5,994 nucleotides of DNA from Paenibacillus sp. UBA6285 (GTDB lineage: Bacteria > Bacillota > Bacilli > Paenibacillales > Paenibacillaceae): positions 23,776 through 29,769 of the forward strand of contig DJUJ01000204.1 of assembly GCA_002438345.1 (NCBI GenBank), written 5' to 3'. The notes beneath the pieces are model-generated. The model was not told the origin of the DNA. It saw only the letters and a program-made list of their open reading frames with translations, and did no database searches. Within the stretch, counting starts at the first letter, position 1; each line of letters opens with the position of its first letter. This document shows, in pieces, positions 1 through 4,310 of this stretch. The translations under genes and the position numbers were made by a program.

Positions 1-840
1 AAAGGTGTGCAATTGCGGGTCTTTAGAAATCGCAGATTGGTGTATGCGACGCCATGCTGACTCCCAGCATCCCTCAACGTCCGGATGCACTAGCGGTCCC
101 GCCAGACCCACCTGTTGCAAGCATACAGCAGAAAGAAACACCTTCTTCTCCTCCCTGCAAGCGGCATGAAAAGCTTGAAGTCCCTCGATATCGTCCTCCC
201 GTGACACGAACAAAATCGAATCAAACGGCCTCACAACCTCCCGCCAACAACTCCCCTCCTCCTTTTGCAAGGTAACCTCCTCAACTGCCACCTCGGAATC
301 CGTTTTATGGGCATGTACCGCCAGTTCTGCCATCCGTTGCCGATCAGTCGATTCTGAACCCGATACCAGGACATAAAACTTGGGCAACCCGGATTCAAGC
401 AGCGCAGAAATCGCCGAGATCAAAAATGGACCAGAACCGACCACCAATACTTTGGCCTGACGATAGGACTGAAACCGATACGCACCCGAATCACCGAAAT
501 GATCCAAAAACTCAATTTGAGAAGCATACTTTTTGAGAACCTCTTCCGGCAATTGATGTGGAGCATCTTGGCTCACATCTTGCGCAAAGCCGTTACGATA
601 TAAAACTTCTGCAATTTCATATACCTGGTTACGGTGTTGGTCCGGCAATCCGTCTGTCAAATCCCCCAATCTATGCTCCCCATTGAATATCGGTATCAGC
701 TTTTCAATCCACTGATCGATCGCCTCACCTTCCATGCGGAACGAGCTTACATTGTTTCGAAAATACACACCTCTCGAATCAGGGTGAAAAAATGTATCCC
801 TTTTCACCTTTAGACACATGGAAGGGTTCAAATCTGTCAT
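1..840 (-). CDS. ThiF/E1-like thiazole-containing bacteriocin maturation protein (partial, C-terminus off the left edge)
   Basis: The 280 codons in the window are open with no stop or frameshift; the end lies beyond the left edge. The protein begins MTDLNPSMCLKVKRDTFF and continues with a winged-helix-like peptide-binding region (about residues 20-90, containing GVYFRNN and FRMEGEAIDQWIEKL). A Rossmann-type segment follows at about 129-160 (KVLVVGSGPFLISA, a glycine-rich turn as in ThiF/E1 adenylating enzymes). A conserved-looking GPLVHPDVEGCWESAWRR lies near 249-266. From memory of the families, this order fits the putative thiazole-containing bacteriocin maturation protein group (TIGR03693). 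In TOMM pathways such E1-like proteins bind the leader peptide and present it to a YcaO cyclodehydratase, which turns Cys/Ser/Thr into azolines. The matching precursor lies about 300 bases upstream on the same strand. The start at 840 is preferred because GGAGGAGG sits six bases upstream and the family starts here. The frame stays open a further 39 codons upstream, into a probable IS remnant. No YcaO gene is visible. Confidence 0.86.
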   Translation of the reverse strand, partial: MTDLNPSMCLKVKRDTFFHPDSRGVYFRNNVSSFRMEGEAIDQWIEKLIPIFNGEHRLGDLTDGLPDQHRNQVYEIAEVLYRNGFAQDVSQDAPHQLPEEVLKKYASQIEFLDHFGDSGAYRFQSYRQAKVLVVGSGPFLISAISALLESGLPKFYVLVSGSESTDRQRMAELAVHAHKTDSEVAVEEVTLQKEEGSCWREVVRPFDSILFVSREDDIEGLQAFHAACREEKKVFLSAVCLQQVGLAGPLVHPDVEGCWESAWRRIHQSAISKDPQLHTF

Positions 841-846
841 TCTATT

Positions 847-854
847 CCTCCTCC
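847..854 (-). promoter_or_regulatory. Ribosome binding site GGAGGAGG deciding the maturation-protein start
   Basis: On the minus strand GGAGGAGG is followed by six bases (AATAGA) and ATG at 840. This strong site selects 840 over the in-frame ATG at 951 and TTG at 957, which lie in IS-like sequence. Confidence 0.8.
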
Positions 855-966
855 GTAAACTGTTCTCAATCTGCCCCAACACTTCACAAATAATCTTATG
901 TACAGCTATTTGTCCCTCATGTCTGTAACTTTTAGACTTCTGTCCTTTCATTGCCAACGCAAAACA

Positions 967-1029
967 CCCCCTAAATTAGATTAGATTAACCCAGGGGTTT
1001 TGGGTTTTTCTAATATCTATTTTAGGGGG
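967..1029. repeat. Long imperfect inverted repeat (hairpin) between precursor and maturation genes
   Basis: The left arm 967-985 (CCCCCTAAATTAGATTAGA) pairs with the right arm 1009-1029, whose complement reads CCCCCTAAAATAGATATTAGA. An inner stem AACCCA (988-993) / TGGGTT (1001-1006) closes a short loop. On the minus strand the 3' arm carries AGGGGGTG, the likely ribosome site for the TTG/ATG at 957/951, so the hairpin could hide it. No clean T-run follows either arm, so it is not a standard terminator. It may be the end structure of the IS3-like remnant, or an attenuator lowering maturation-gene expression relative to the precursor. Confidence 0.6.
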
Positions 1030-1035
1030 CGCACA

Positions 1036-1140
1036 TCAAATTGATTCAGGGACCTTTCTCTTCTCATTAAGCAGCCGCTGTCTCCGTTAGAAAATTAGTA
1101 ATAGTAGGCACAAACATTACCTTATCGGGTAAAAGACACC
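1036..1140. other. Intergenic spacer downstream of the precursor, no gene seen
   Basis: There is no convincing coding frame here. On the minus strand CGATAAGGT occurs twice, at 1138-1146 (spanning the precursor stop codon) and at 1119-1127, nineteen bases apart. Further on lies CTAACGGAGACAGCGGCTGC, a GC-rich patch in otherwise AT-rich DNA that may belong to a dispersed intergenic repeat. I see no terminator directly after the precursor. Confidence 0.35.
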
Positions 1141-1389
1141 TTATCGTCCTCCACGGTGACAGTTGTGGCAGTTCTGGCAGTTCTGGCAGTTGTGGCAGTT
1201 ATGACAGTTATGACAGTTATGGCAATTGAAGCAGTTGTGACAATTGAAACAATTGAAGAAGCAATTAAAACAATTGAAGAAGCATAGACGAGCTGATTGT
1301 TCTTCGTTTTGAGCGTTCCAAGGAGTCACCTCACTCGCCTTAAATTTGGAAACATTCAATTTCGCTAAATCATTTTGGAAATCACTCAT
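1141..1389 (-). CDS. Heterocycloanthracin/sonorensin-family TOMM bacteriocin precursor
   Basis: An 82-residue ribosomal precursor peptide. Residues 1-34 form a Cys-free leader (MSDFQNDLAKLNVSKFKASE, then VTPWNAQNEEQSAR). The core starts at Cys36 and has 14 cysteines at 36, 40, 43, 47, 50, 53, 56, 59, 62, 65, 68, 71, 74 and 77. From Cys47 the spacing is strictly three, giving Asn-Cys-X units in which X is Phe early, then His, with two Gln. The tail is HRGGR. This matches the Cys-Xaa-Xaa repeat bacteriocins of Bacillus (heterocycloanthracin, BA_2677 family; sonorensin), whose cysteines are predicted to become thiazoles. The maturation gene downstream on the same strand supports that role. The start at 1389 is chosen because GGAGGT lies six bases upstream and the leader fits the family length; the frame is open up to an ATG at 1515 but without a good ribosome site. 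The Asn-Cys-His unit differs from the glycine-rich units of the Bacillus anthracis peptide. Activity and exact modification are inferred. Confidence 0.9.
   Translation of the reverse strand: MSDFQNDLAKLNVSKFKASEVTPWNAQNEEQSARLCFFNCFNCFFNCFNCHNCFNCHNCHNCHNCHNCQNCQNCHNCHRGGR
1157..1284 (-). repeat. 9-base tandem repeat coding the Asn-Cys-X core
   Basis: On the plus strand, units such as gttctggca, gttgtggca, gttatgaca and attgaaaca follow each other in phase, with two 12-base units (attgaagaagca) near the 5' end of the core. Each unit encodes X-Asn-Cys. The last units are nearly identical (His/Gln), while those near the leader have drifted (Phe). The array can change length without leaving the frame. 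Confidence 0.85.
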
Positions 1390-1515
1390 ACTCTTACCTC
1401 CATTTTTAATAAATCGTTTTGCTGGAAGAATAAACTGGCACTGGATGAAGAACAGAACCAAGATGATCAAGTAGAAACGACTGCCTCTGTGAGATCCGCC
1501 AATTCTAATACTCAT
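1390..1515 (-). other. Open in-frame hydrophobic extension upstream of the precursor
   Basis: From ATG 1515 to the precursor start there are 42 codons without a stop, in frame with the precursor. They would encode a basic N-end (MSIRIGGSHRGSRF), one strongly hydrophobic stretch (YLIILVLFFIQCQFIL) and a basic end (PAKRFIKNGGK), which resembles a membrane anchor. No clear ribosome site precedes 1515, and precursors of this family are not known to me to carry a membrane segment. It is probably untranslated leader that is open by chance, but a small separate or fused product cannot be excluded. Confidence 0.3.
1396..1401 (-). promoter_or_regulatory. Ribosome binding site GGAGGT of the precursor gene
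   Basis: GGAGGT is followed by AAGAGT and ATG at 1389, an ideal six-base spacing. It argues that translation starts at MSDFQ and not at the in-frame ATG at 1515. Confidence 0.8.
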
Positions 1516-1672
1516 GACAACATATGAATCGAGTTCCGCTCTTGTTACTGATCTAAATGCCTATATTTTATTTTTCTTCGTTAATTCAAGTTGGAAATTG
1601 CCTCTCCCTCTTAGCTGAGACTCATCAATATAAAAAAGAGCTTTTCCTACTGAACAGAGTTATACGGTGAAA
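1516..1672. other. AT-rich upstream region of the precursor, probable promoter region
   Basis: No gene seen. Reading toward the precursor, TAAAAT (1565-1570) is a fair -10 box, but no good -35 lies 16-18 bases before it; TTGAAT (1584-1589) is only 13 bases away. If transcription starts near 1555, the precursor mRNA has a leader of about 160 bases, long enough for regulation at the RNA level. No riboswitch was recognised. Confidence 0.3.
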
Positions 1673-1673
1673 T

Positions 1674-1740
1674 GCAAAAAGGAACCTGCCACCTTTACAG
1701 TGGAAAGCTCCTTTTTCGTTGTTGTGGATTTACAGTATGG
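1674..1740. repeat. Direct repeat, left copy (terminator plus tmRNA-tail sequence)
   Basis: About 67 bases here align with 3752-3819 in the same orientation, at roughly 75-80 percent identity by eye. Shared blocks are GCAAAAA, TGCCACC, CAGTGG, AGCTCCTTTT and a perfect TTGTGGATTTACAGTATGG. In the right copy the last bases (CCAT on the minus strand) overlap the CCA end of a tmRNA fragment; here the similarity stops there. The two copies bracket the DoxX-like/DUF4166 gene pair. Confidence 0.7.
1676..1716 (-). terminator. Hairpin terminator after the DUF4166 gene
   Basis: On the minus strand AAAAAGGA ... CCAC-loop-GTGG ... TCCTTTTT forms a stem with a central mismatched part, ending in five T. 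The symmetrical A and T runs let it work in both directions. It would end transcription of the DoxX-like/DUF4166 operon and insulate the precursor's promoter region. Confidence 0.65.
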
Positions 1741-1770
1741 AGCCGAGCCGTGGCTTGGTAAATCCACAAC
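1721..1770. repeat. Perfect 13-base inverted repeat with 24-base loop
   Basis: GTTGTGGATTTAC (1721-1733) is exactly complementary to GTAAATCCACAAC (1758-1770). The loop contains a smaller AGCC/GGCT pairing. The left arm is part of the direct repeat also present at 3801-3812, so this 12-13 base word occurs three times in the window. No T-run adjoins the stem. It may be a recombination core or binding site, or extra structure ahead of the terminator at 1676-1716. Confidence 0.6.
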
Positions 1771-1972
1771 TCACCGCCGCGTGAAGTTGAGCAGGTTGGG
1801 GAGAGATAGCGTAAAGCTTTAAATAGAGATAGTGGCGTCATAACCAGTTTTTCTTTACTACTTTTTGATAAAGAATTCATAATTGTATTTAGTATTAAAT
1901 ACCATTGCAAAAAAGTAACATACCTCTATTTTCAGAACAATGAACTTAAACCAATCGCCACTTGCGCAACCA
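1771..1972. other. Spacer downstream of the DUF4166 gene, no convincing gene
   Basis: An AT-rich stretch. A 71-codon minus-strand frame (1695-1910) crosses it, but it reads through the inverted repeat and the terminator, has no ribosome site close to its ATG and resembles no family, so I do not call it a gene. Confidence 0.4.
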
Positions 1973-2653
1973 TTACTCTCTCATCTCTTCCCGCACAGGC
2001 TTCACATGCTGCGGAATTTCACGCTCCGGGATGGGAACGTACTCGATATCGAAAGAACCACTATACCCGAAAAGCGGGCCGAAGAATTTGTTGTTCACCT
2101 TTACGTCAATTCGGAACTTCTCCTTCTCATCGTCGTACCACTCACAGACATCGGCATAACCGGAGAACATCATTGGAAACCGAAAGCCTAGAATCCCCTC
2201 ATAAAAATATTGCTTCCCTGACCGCAGCCTCATACCGCCATTCTCCGCAACGAACATATCAATTTCCACGGCCAAATGCTGGTGCGTGCCTAGATAGTCA
2301 ATGATTTTTTGTCTTTTCTCGCTGTAAATCATTGTGGCGTCAAAGCGTCTGACCCGATTGGGAAAATGATACGTTCGAACCCAAGTAACAGTCTCTCGCC
2401 CGAAGCTATCCTGGTAAGCGTAATTCTCAATTGTGAAAGGGATTTGTGCCCCTCCCTGCGGGAAAAGGATGTTCCGCCACGTACCGAGGGCCAGGAACGG
2501 CAGCGTATACCATTTTCCATACCAGACCTGTTCCATAATCCCTGTGCCGATGGATGCTATTTGATTCTCGCTGCCGAAGCCAAATCGCTTCTGAATCTGG
2601 GGGTGAAGCTTGGCGAAGTCTTCACCAAGGACCTTATCGTAGATTGAGGTCAT
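1973..2653 (-). CDS. DUF4166 domain-containing protein
   Basis: A 226-residue protein starting MTSIYDKVLGEDFAKLHP. Features typical, as I recall, of DUF4166 proteins are an N-terminal helix (YDKVLGEDFAKLHPQIQKRFG), a central beta-rich part with WVRTYHFPNRVRRFDATM (about 92-109) and a late GYADVCEWYDDEKEKFRIDVKV. It ends with a charged tail rich in Pro and Glu. No signal peptide or membrane helix is visible; the biochemical role of the family is unknown. The start at 2653 is supported by AAGGAGGA seven bases upstream; the frame is open 15 codons further, but those lie inside the upstream gene. Its first 20 bases overlap the end of the DoxX-like gene, so the two are probably translationally coupled. 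Pairs of DoxX-like and DUF4166 genes occur in other Bacillales, which suggests a shared membrane-associated task, but no reaction can be assigned. Confidence 0.82.
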   Translation of the reverse strand: MTSIYDKVLGEDFAKLHPQIQKRFGFGSENQIASIGTGIMEQVWYGKWYTLPFLALGTWRNILFPQGGAQIPFTIENYAYQDSFGRETVTWVRTYHFPNRVRRFDATMIYSEKRQKIIDYLGTHQHLAVEIDMFVAENGGMRLRSGKQYFYEGILGFRFPMMFSGYADVCEWYDDEKEKFRIDVKVNNKFFGPLFGYSGSFDIEYVPIPEREIPQHVKPVREEMRE

Positions 2654-3575
2654 GCTTATTTCCTCCTTCACGAGAGCTACGCAGACACCTTGCGGCACTC
2701 GGAATCTCCGATGTGCTCAGTAAACTGATCATAGACAAGGCAATCATCGCCACATTCAGAGTGATCGGATTGAATGGCGCGACATAGGTCGCTGGATGTG
2801 CCCACGCGCTTAATCCAAGTAGGATTAGGATCACTATATTGGTCTTATGCAGAACCTTCCGCTTCTTTCCTCGCAGGATGAGGAATAAGAGGCCTAATCC
2901 GATTTCACCTAACCCCAACAAAGTCAGGAGGGGTCTCTCATAACCAGCAAGACCAGCTATCCCTCGCAAAATATCCATCTCTCCCGAGTCCGGTACTAAT
3001 AGCTTAGGCACCAGTCCTTGATACACCCAAATCATAAACAGGCTGAGCGTTTGTATTAGCTCTATAATAGAGCGCCTAAATGATACACTTGGGGGAGTCC
3101 CCTGCTCCAGCCAAAGACGTAAACTGTCAAAACTCCAGGCTGTCGCCCACCCCATTATCGGTCGAAATAGAAACCGATCGAGCCAACTGCCGAATGTGCC
3201 AAAACGTGTCCTGTAATCATATCTAGTTAAGAAGCGAATACCGTCATCTGTCGGTACATACCGCCAGAAACCACTCCCCTCAGATATTAGTGATATCGGA
3301 TTGGCGGAACTGAATTTCAGGCTAGAGGTCATGATGCCTTCCTTCTCCATCGAACCGGCCGTCTCACCTTCTCCAGCAATACTGAGTCCAAAGCCGATAT
3401 TGGTCTTATATAAAAAGCGCTGAGGCTGTTCTTCATGGGTTTTGGGCATATAAGTAATCTCTGAGAACCTTAAATCCCATTGTTGATGTATGTCAGGCGT
3501 CTGGGTGTATGTCCACAGCGTTTCCATTGTTGTTTTCATAAGGATTTCTACATAAATGGGTTTTCTTTTGACCAT
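2634..3575 (-). CDS. SRPBCC-like domain fused to a DoxX-like membrane domain
   Basis: A 313-residue two-part protein. Residues 1-155 look like an SRPBCC/START-type ligand-binding fold: the opening KRKPIYVEILMKTTMETLW, then QQWDLRFSEI, and a late RFLFRPIMGWATAWSFDSLR that fits the long C-terminal helix. Residues about 170-290 contain four hydrophobic segments: LIQTLSLFMIWVYQGLVPKL, the region around 214-234 with LLTLLGLGEIGLGLL, NIVILILLGLSAWAHP and a last one near 272-286. This is the layout of the DoxX-like family (DoxX_3). The protein should sit in the membrane with the SRPBCC part in the cytoplasm. AGGAGG lies five bases before ATG 3575. It is the first gene of an operon with the DUF4166 gene, overlapping it by 20 bases. 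The substrate is unknown. The basic tail (ARCLRSSREGGNKHDLNLR) lies over the next gene's ribosome site. Confidence 0.82.
   Translation of the reverse strand: MVKRKPIYVEILMKTTMETLWTYTQTPDIHQQWDLRFSEITYMPKTHEEQPQRFLYKTNIGFGLSIAGEGETAGSMEKEGIMTSSLKFSSANPISLISEGSGFWRYVPTDDGIRFLTRYDYRTRFGTFGSWLDRFLFRPIMGWATAWSFDSLRLWLEQGTPPSVSFRRSIIELIQTLSLFMIWVYQGLVPKLLVPDSGEMDILRGIAGLAGYERPLLTLLGLGEIGLGLLFLILRGKKRKVLHKTNIVILILLGLSAWAHPATYVAPFNPITLNVAMIALSMISLLSTSEIPSAARCLRSSREGGNKHDLNLR
2661..2668 (-). promoter_or_regulatory. Ribosome binding site AAGGAGGA inside the upstream gene
   Basis: AAGGAGGA with seven bases to ATG 2653 lies within the last codons of the DoxX-like gene. It fixes the DUF4166 start and supports coupled translation of the pair. 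Confidence 0.75.
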
Positions 3576-3580
3576 GGTTA

Positions 3581-3586
3581 CCTCCT
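3581..3586 (-). promoter_or_regulatory. Ribosome binding site AGGAGG of the DoxX-like gene
   Basis: AGGAGG with five bases (TAACC) before ATG 3575. It supports this start over the internal ATG at codon 13. Confidence 0.75.
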
Positions 3587-3710
3587 ACTGCCTCCATTAT
3601 TTAATCTTCTATATCATTCGACTTAATTGGATATTTCCCCTTTTATAGTATAAATAACTATGGTCCTGTTACGGATGGTACACATTACGTTAATTACTAT
3701 ATCTTTTGAA

Positions 3711-3739
3711 ATATTAGAGTCGCCTCATCTCATTTGTAA
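3711..3739 (-). promoter_or_regulatory. Weak candidate promoter for the DoxX-like/DUF4166 operon
   Basis: On the minus strand TTACAA (3734-3739) and TAATAT (3711-3716) are separated by 17 bases. The matches to the sigma-A consensus are only moderate. A second possible -10 box, TATACT, lies at 3647-3652 but lacks a -35. One of these probably drives the operon, since a terminator lies just upstream at 3754-3796. Confidence 0.28.
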
Positions 3740-3751
3740 CAGTTGTGTAAC

Positions 3752-3819
3752 GCAAAAAAAAGCTTGCCACCGTACTTCAGTGGCACAGCTCCTTTTGGTT
3801 TTGTGGATTTACAGTATGG
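3752..3819. repeat. Direct repeat, right copy (terminator plus tmRNA-tail sequence)
   Basis: This copy matches 1674-1740 in the same orientation, ending in the perfect 19-base block TTGTGGATTTACAGTATGG (3801-3819). Its right end overlaps the encoded CCA of the tmRNA fragment. The distance between the copies is about 2.08 kb and the interval contains just the DoxX-like/DUF4166 operon. Confidence 0.7.
3754..3796 (-). terminator. Rho-independent terminator behind the tmRNA fragment
   Basis: On the minus strand AAAAGGAGCT-GT-GCCAC, a loop, then GTGGC-A-AGCTTTTTTTT, giving a strong stem followed by eight T. It lies about 20 bases after the CCA end of the tmRNA fragment, as expected for an ssrA terminator. 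Confidence 0.8.
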
Positions 3820-3930
3820 TGGAGAGGGGAGTCGAACCCCTGTCCAAAGATAACGGCACATAAGCTTCTACGGATGTAGTCACAGTTTTGATGTTACCCG
3901 AGTATCGCTCCTCATCCAAAGAAAGTTTTA
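3817..3930 (-). pseudogene. ssrA: tmRNA (ssrA) 3' fragment, probably non-functional
   Basis: On the minus strand the sequence contains CTACATCCGTAGAAGCTTATG, then CCGTTATCTTTGGACAGGGG, TTCGACT, CCCCT and CTCCACCA. This is the tRNA-like 3' part of a tmRNA: the helix leading back to the tRNA domain, the T-arm with its TTCGACT loop, and an encoded CCA. The acceptor strand between T-arm and ACCA has only four bases (CTCC) where seven are expected, so three appear deleted. No 5' half (GGGG..GTTA.GGATTCGACAG type), no tag reading frame ending in ALAA and no pseudoknot region were found in the next several hundred bases. The upstream limit near 3930 is approximate. This is therefore a truncated copy, such as one left by an element integrating at ssrA or by a deletion. 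The working tmRNA should be elsewhere. It is not a normal tRNA, as no D- or anticodon arm precedes it. Confidence 0.75.
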
Positions 3931-3980
3931 TAGAAGACGAACCATAATATTTACACCGATGCTTGTGACTGAATTGCAGC

Positions 3981-4193
3981 TTAAATTCTCAGCATGTAGT
4001 CCAAATGATGCCGTTCCTCTCTTGTGTGAAACTGAAACATACCACGTAAATACTTAACTCGTAAGAATGGCTGCGCAATCACATCATTTAACTTCCCATC
4101 CGCTGCAGTAATAATATCATTCACTTGCCTCCTCAATCTATCTATAACCTCAGCGAAGGACGGCGGCTCTTCAGTCCACGCACTAGGCCTGCT
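3981..4193 (-). pseudogene. Gene remnant, DinB-like C-terminal end (tentative)
   Basis: Seventy open codons without an ATG at their start. The translation contains RPSAWTEEPPSFAEVIDRL, then NDIITAADGKLNDVIAQPF, and ends FHTREERHHLDYMLRI before TAA. The mix of charged helices and the final H-x6-H-H pattern recall the last helix of DinB/YfiT-like four-helix metal proteins, but this is a weak resemblance. A GTG at 4124 with GAGGAGG eight bases upstream could start a 47-residue product, more likely by chance. The frame is directly preceded by TGA (4194-4196), shared with another open segment. It is best seen as the tail end of a lost gene next to the tmRNA fragment. It lies in a stretch without intact genes. 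Confidence 0.35.
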
Positions 4194-4310
4194 TCATTTT
4201 TTGAAACATATATAATAATATTGTGGCATGCAATAAGTTTCGTTGACCTTTACTTGGCCTTCTTCAACTCTGGGTATTAAACGTTCTCCTGAGGCATAGA
4301 TCTTGAGGAG
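4194..4310 (-). pseudogene. Short open remnant ending in a plausible protein C-terminus
   Basis: Thirty-eight codons between TAG (4311-4313) and TGA (4194-4196), read as LLKIYASGERLIPRVEEGQ, then VKVNETYCMPQYYYICFKK. The composition looks like real protein and the KK-stop end looks natural, but there is no start codon in a sensible place and no family was recognised. It is in the same frame as the following remnant, separated only by the TGA, so the two may be parts of one decayed gene or of two lost neighbours. Confidence 0.25.

Larger units (their letters stand above)
841..1035 (-). mobile_element. Probable left-end remnant of an IS3-family insertion sequence
   Basis: Read on the minus strand, a segment starts at 1035 with TGTGCGCCCCCTAAAATAGA. 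This is the style of terminal inverted repeat (TGT, C-run, TAAAATAGA) seen in IS150-type IS3 elements. About 78 bases inside, AGGGGGTG precedes a TTG/ATG pair (957/951) that opens the frame MAMKGQKSKSYRHEGQ. This resembles the first residues of IS3 OrfA transposases (MxMKGQKF..Y). No helix-turn-helix motif follows; after about 39 residues the frame runs without a stop into the maturation protein at 840. The IS sequence therefore appears cut off just before the maturation gene's own ribosome site. The family assignment is from memory of such ends and starts, not from a search. The inside end of the remnant and the second IS end cannot be placed. The alternative is an ordinary leader region with a hairpin. 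Confidence 0.4.

Noticed and set aside
54..275. Plus-strand 73-residue proline-rich frame
   Set aside because: It lies wholly opposite the maturation gene, has no ribosome site, and its composition is that of an antisense shadow.
1141..1290. Period-9 array as a CRISPR or as a non-coding satellite
   Set aside because: The unit is far too short for CRISPR and is in phase with a coding frame that has a proper ribosome site, leader and stop.
1141..1389. Metallothionein or zinc-ribbon protein from the many Cys and His
   Set aside because: The leader, strict C-x-x periodicity and neighbouring maturation gene fit a TOMM precursor better; metal binding is kept only as a side possibility.
1605..1640. 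Ribozyme or T-box-like motif around GATGAGTCTCAGC on the minus strand
   Set aside because: Neither the hammerhead core partner sequence nor T-box conserved elements are present nearby.
1695..1910. Minus-strand 71-residue frame
   Set aside because: It runs through the inverted repeat and the terminator stem and has no ribosome site near its ATG.
1940..2787. Several plus-strand frames (83, 65, 112 and 77 residues)
   Set aside because: They are antisense to the DUF4166 gene and its overlap with the DoxX-like gene, with no ribosome sites or family features.
3660..3863. Plus-strand 67-residue frame
   Set aside because: It reads through the terminator and antisense to the tmRNA fragment; the end RGVEPLSKDNG is the usual false translation of a T-arm.
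3817..3900. Ordinary tRNA gene
   Set aside because: The T-arm and CCA are present, but no anticodon arm or D-arm precedes them; the upstream helix matches tmRNA.
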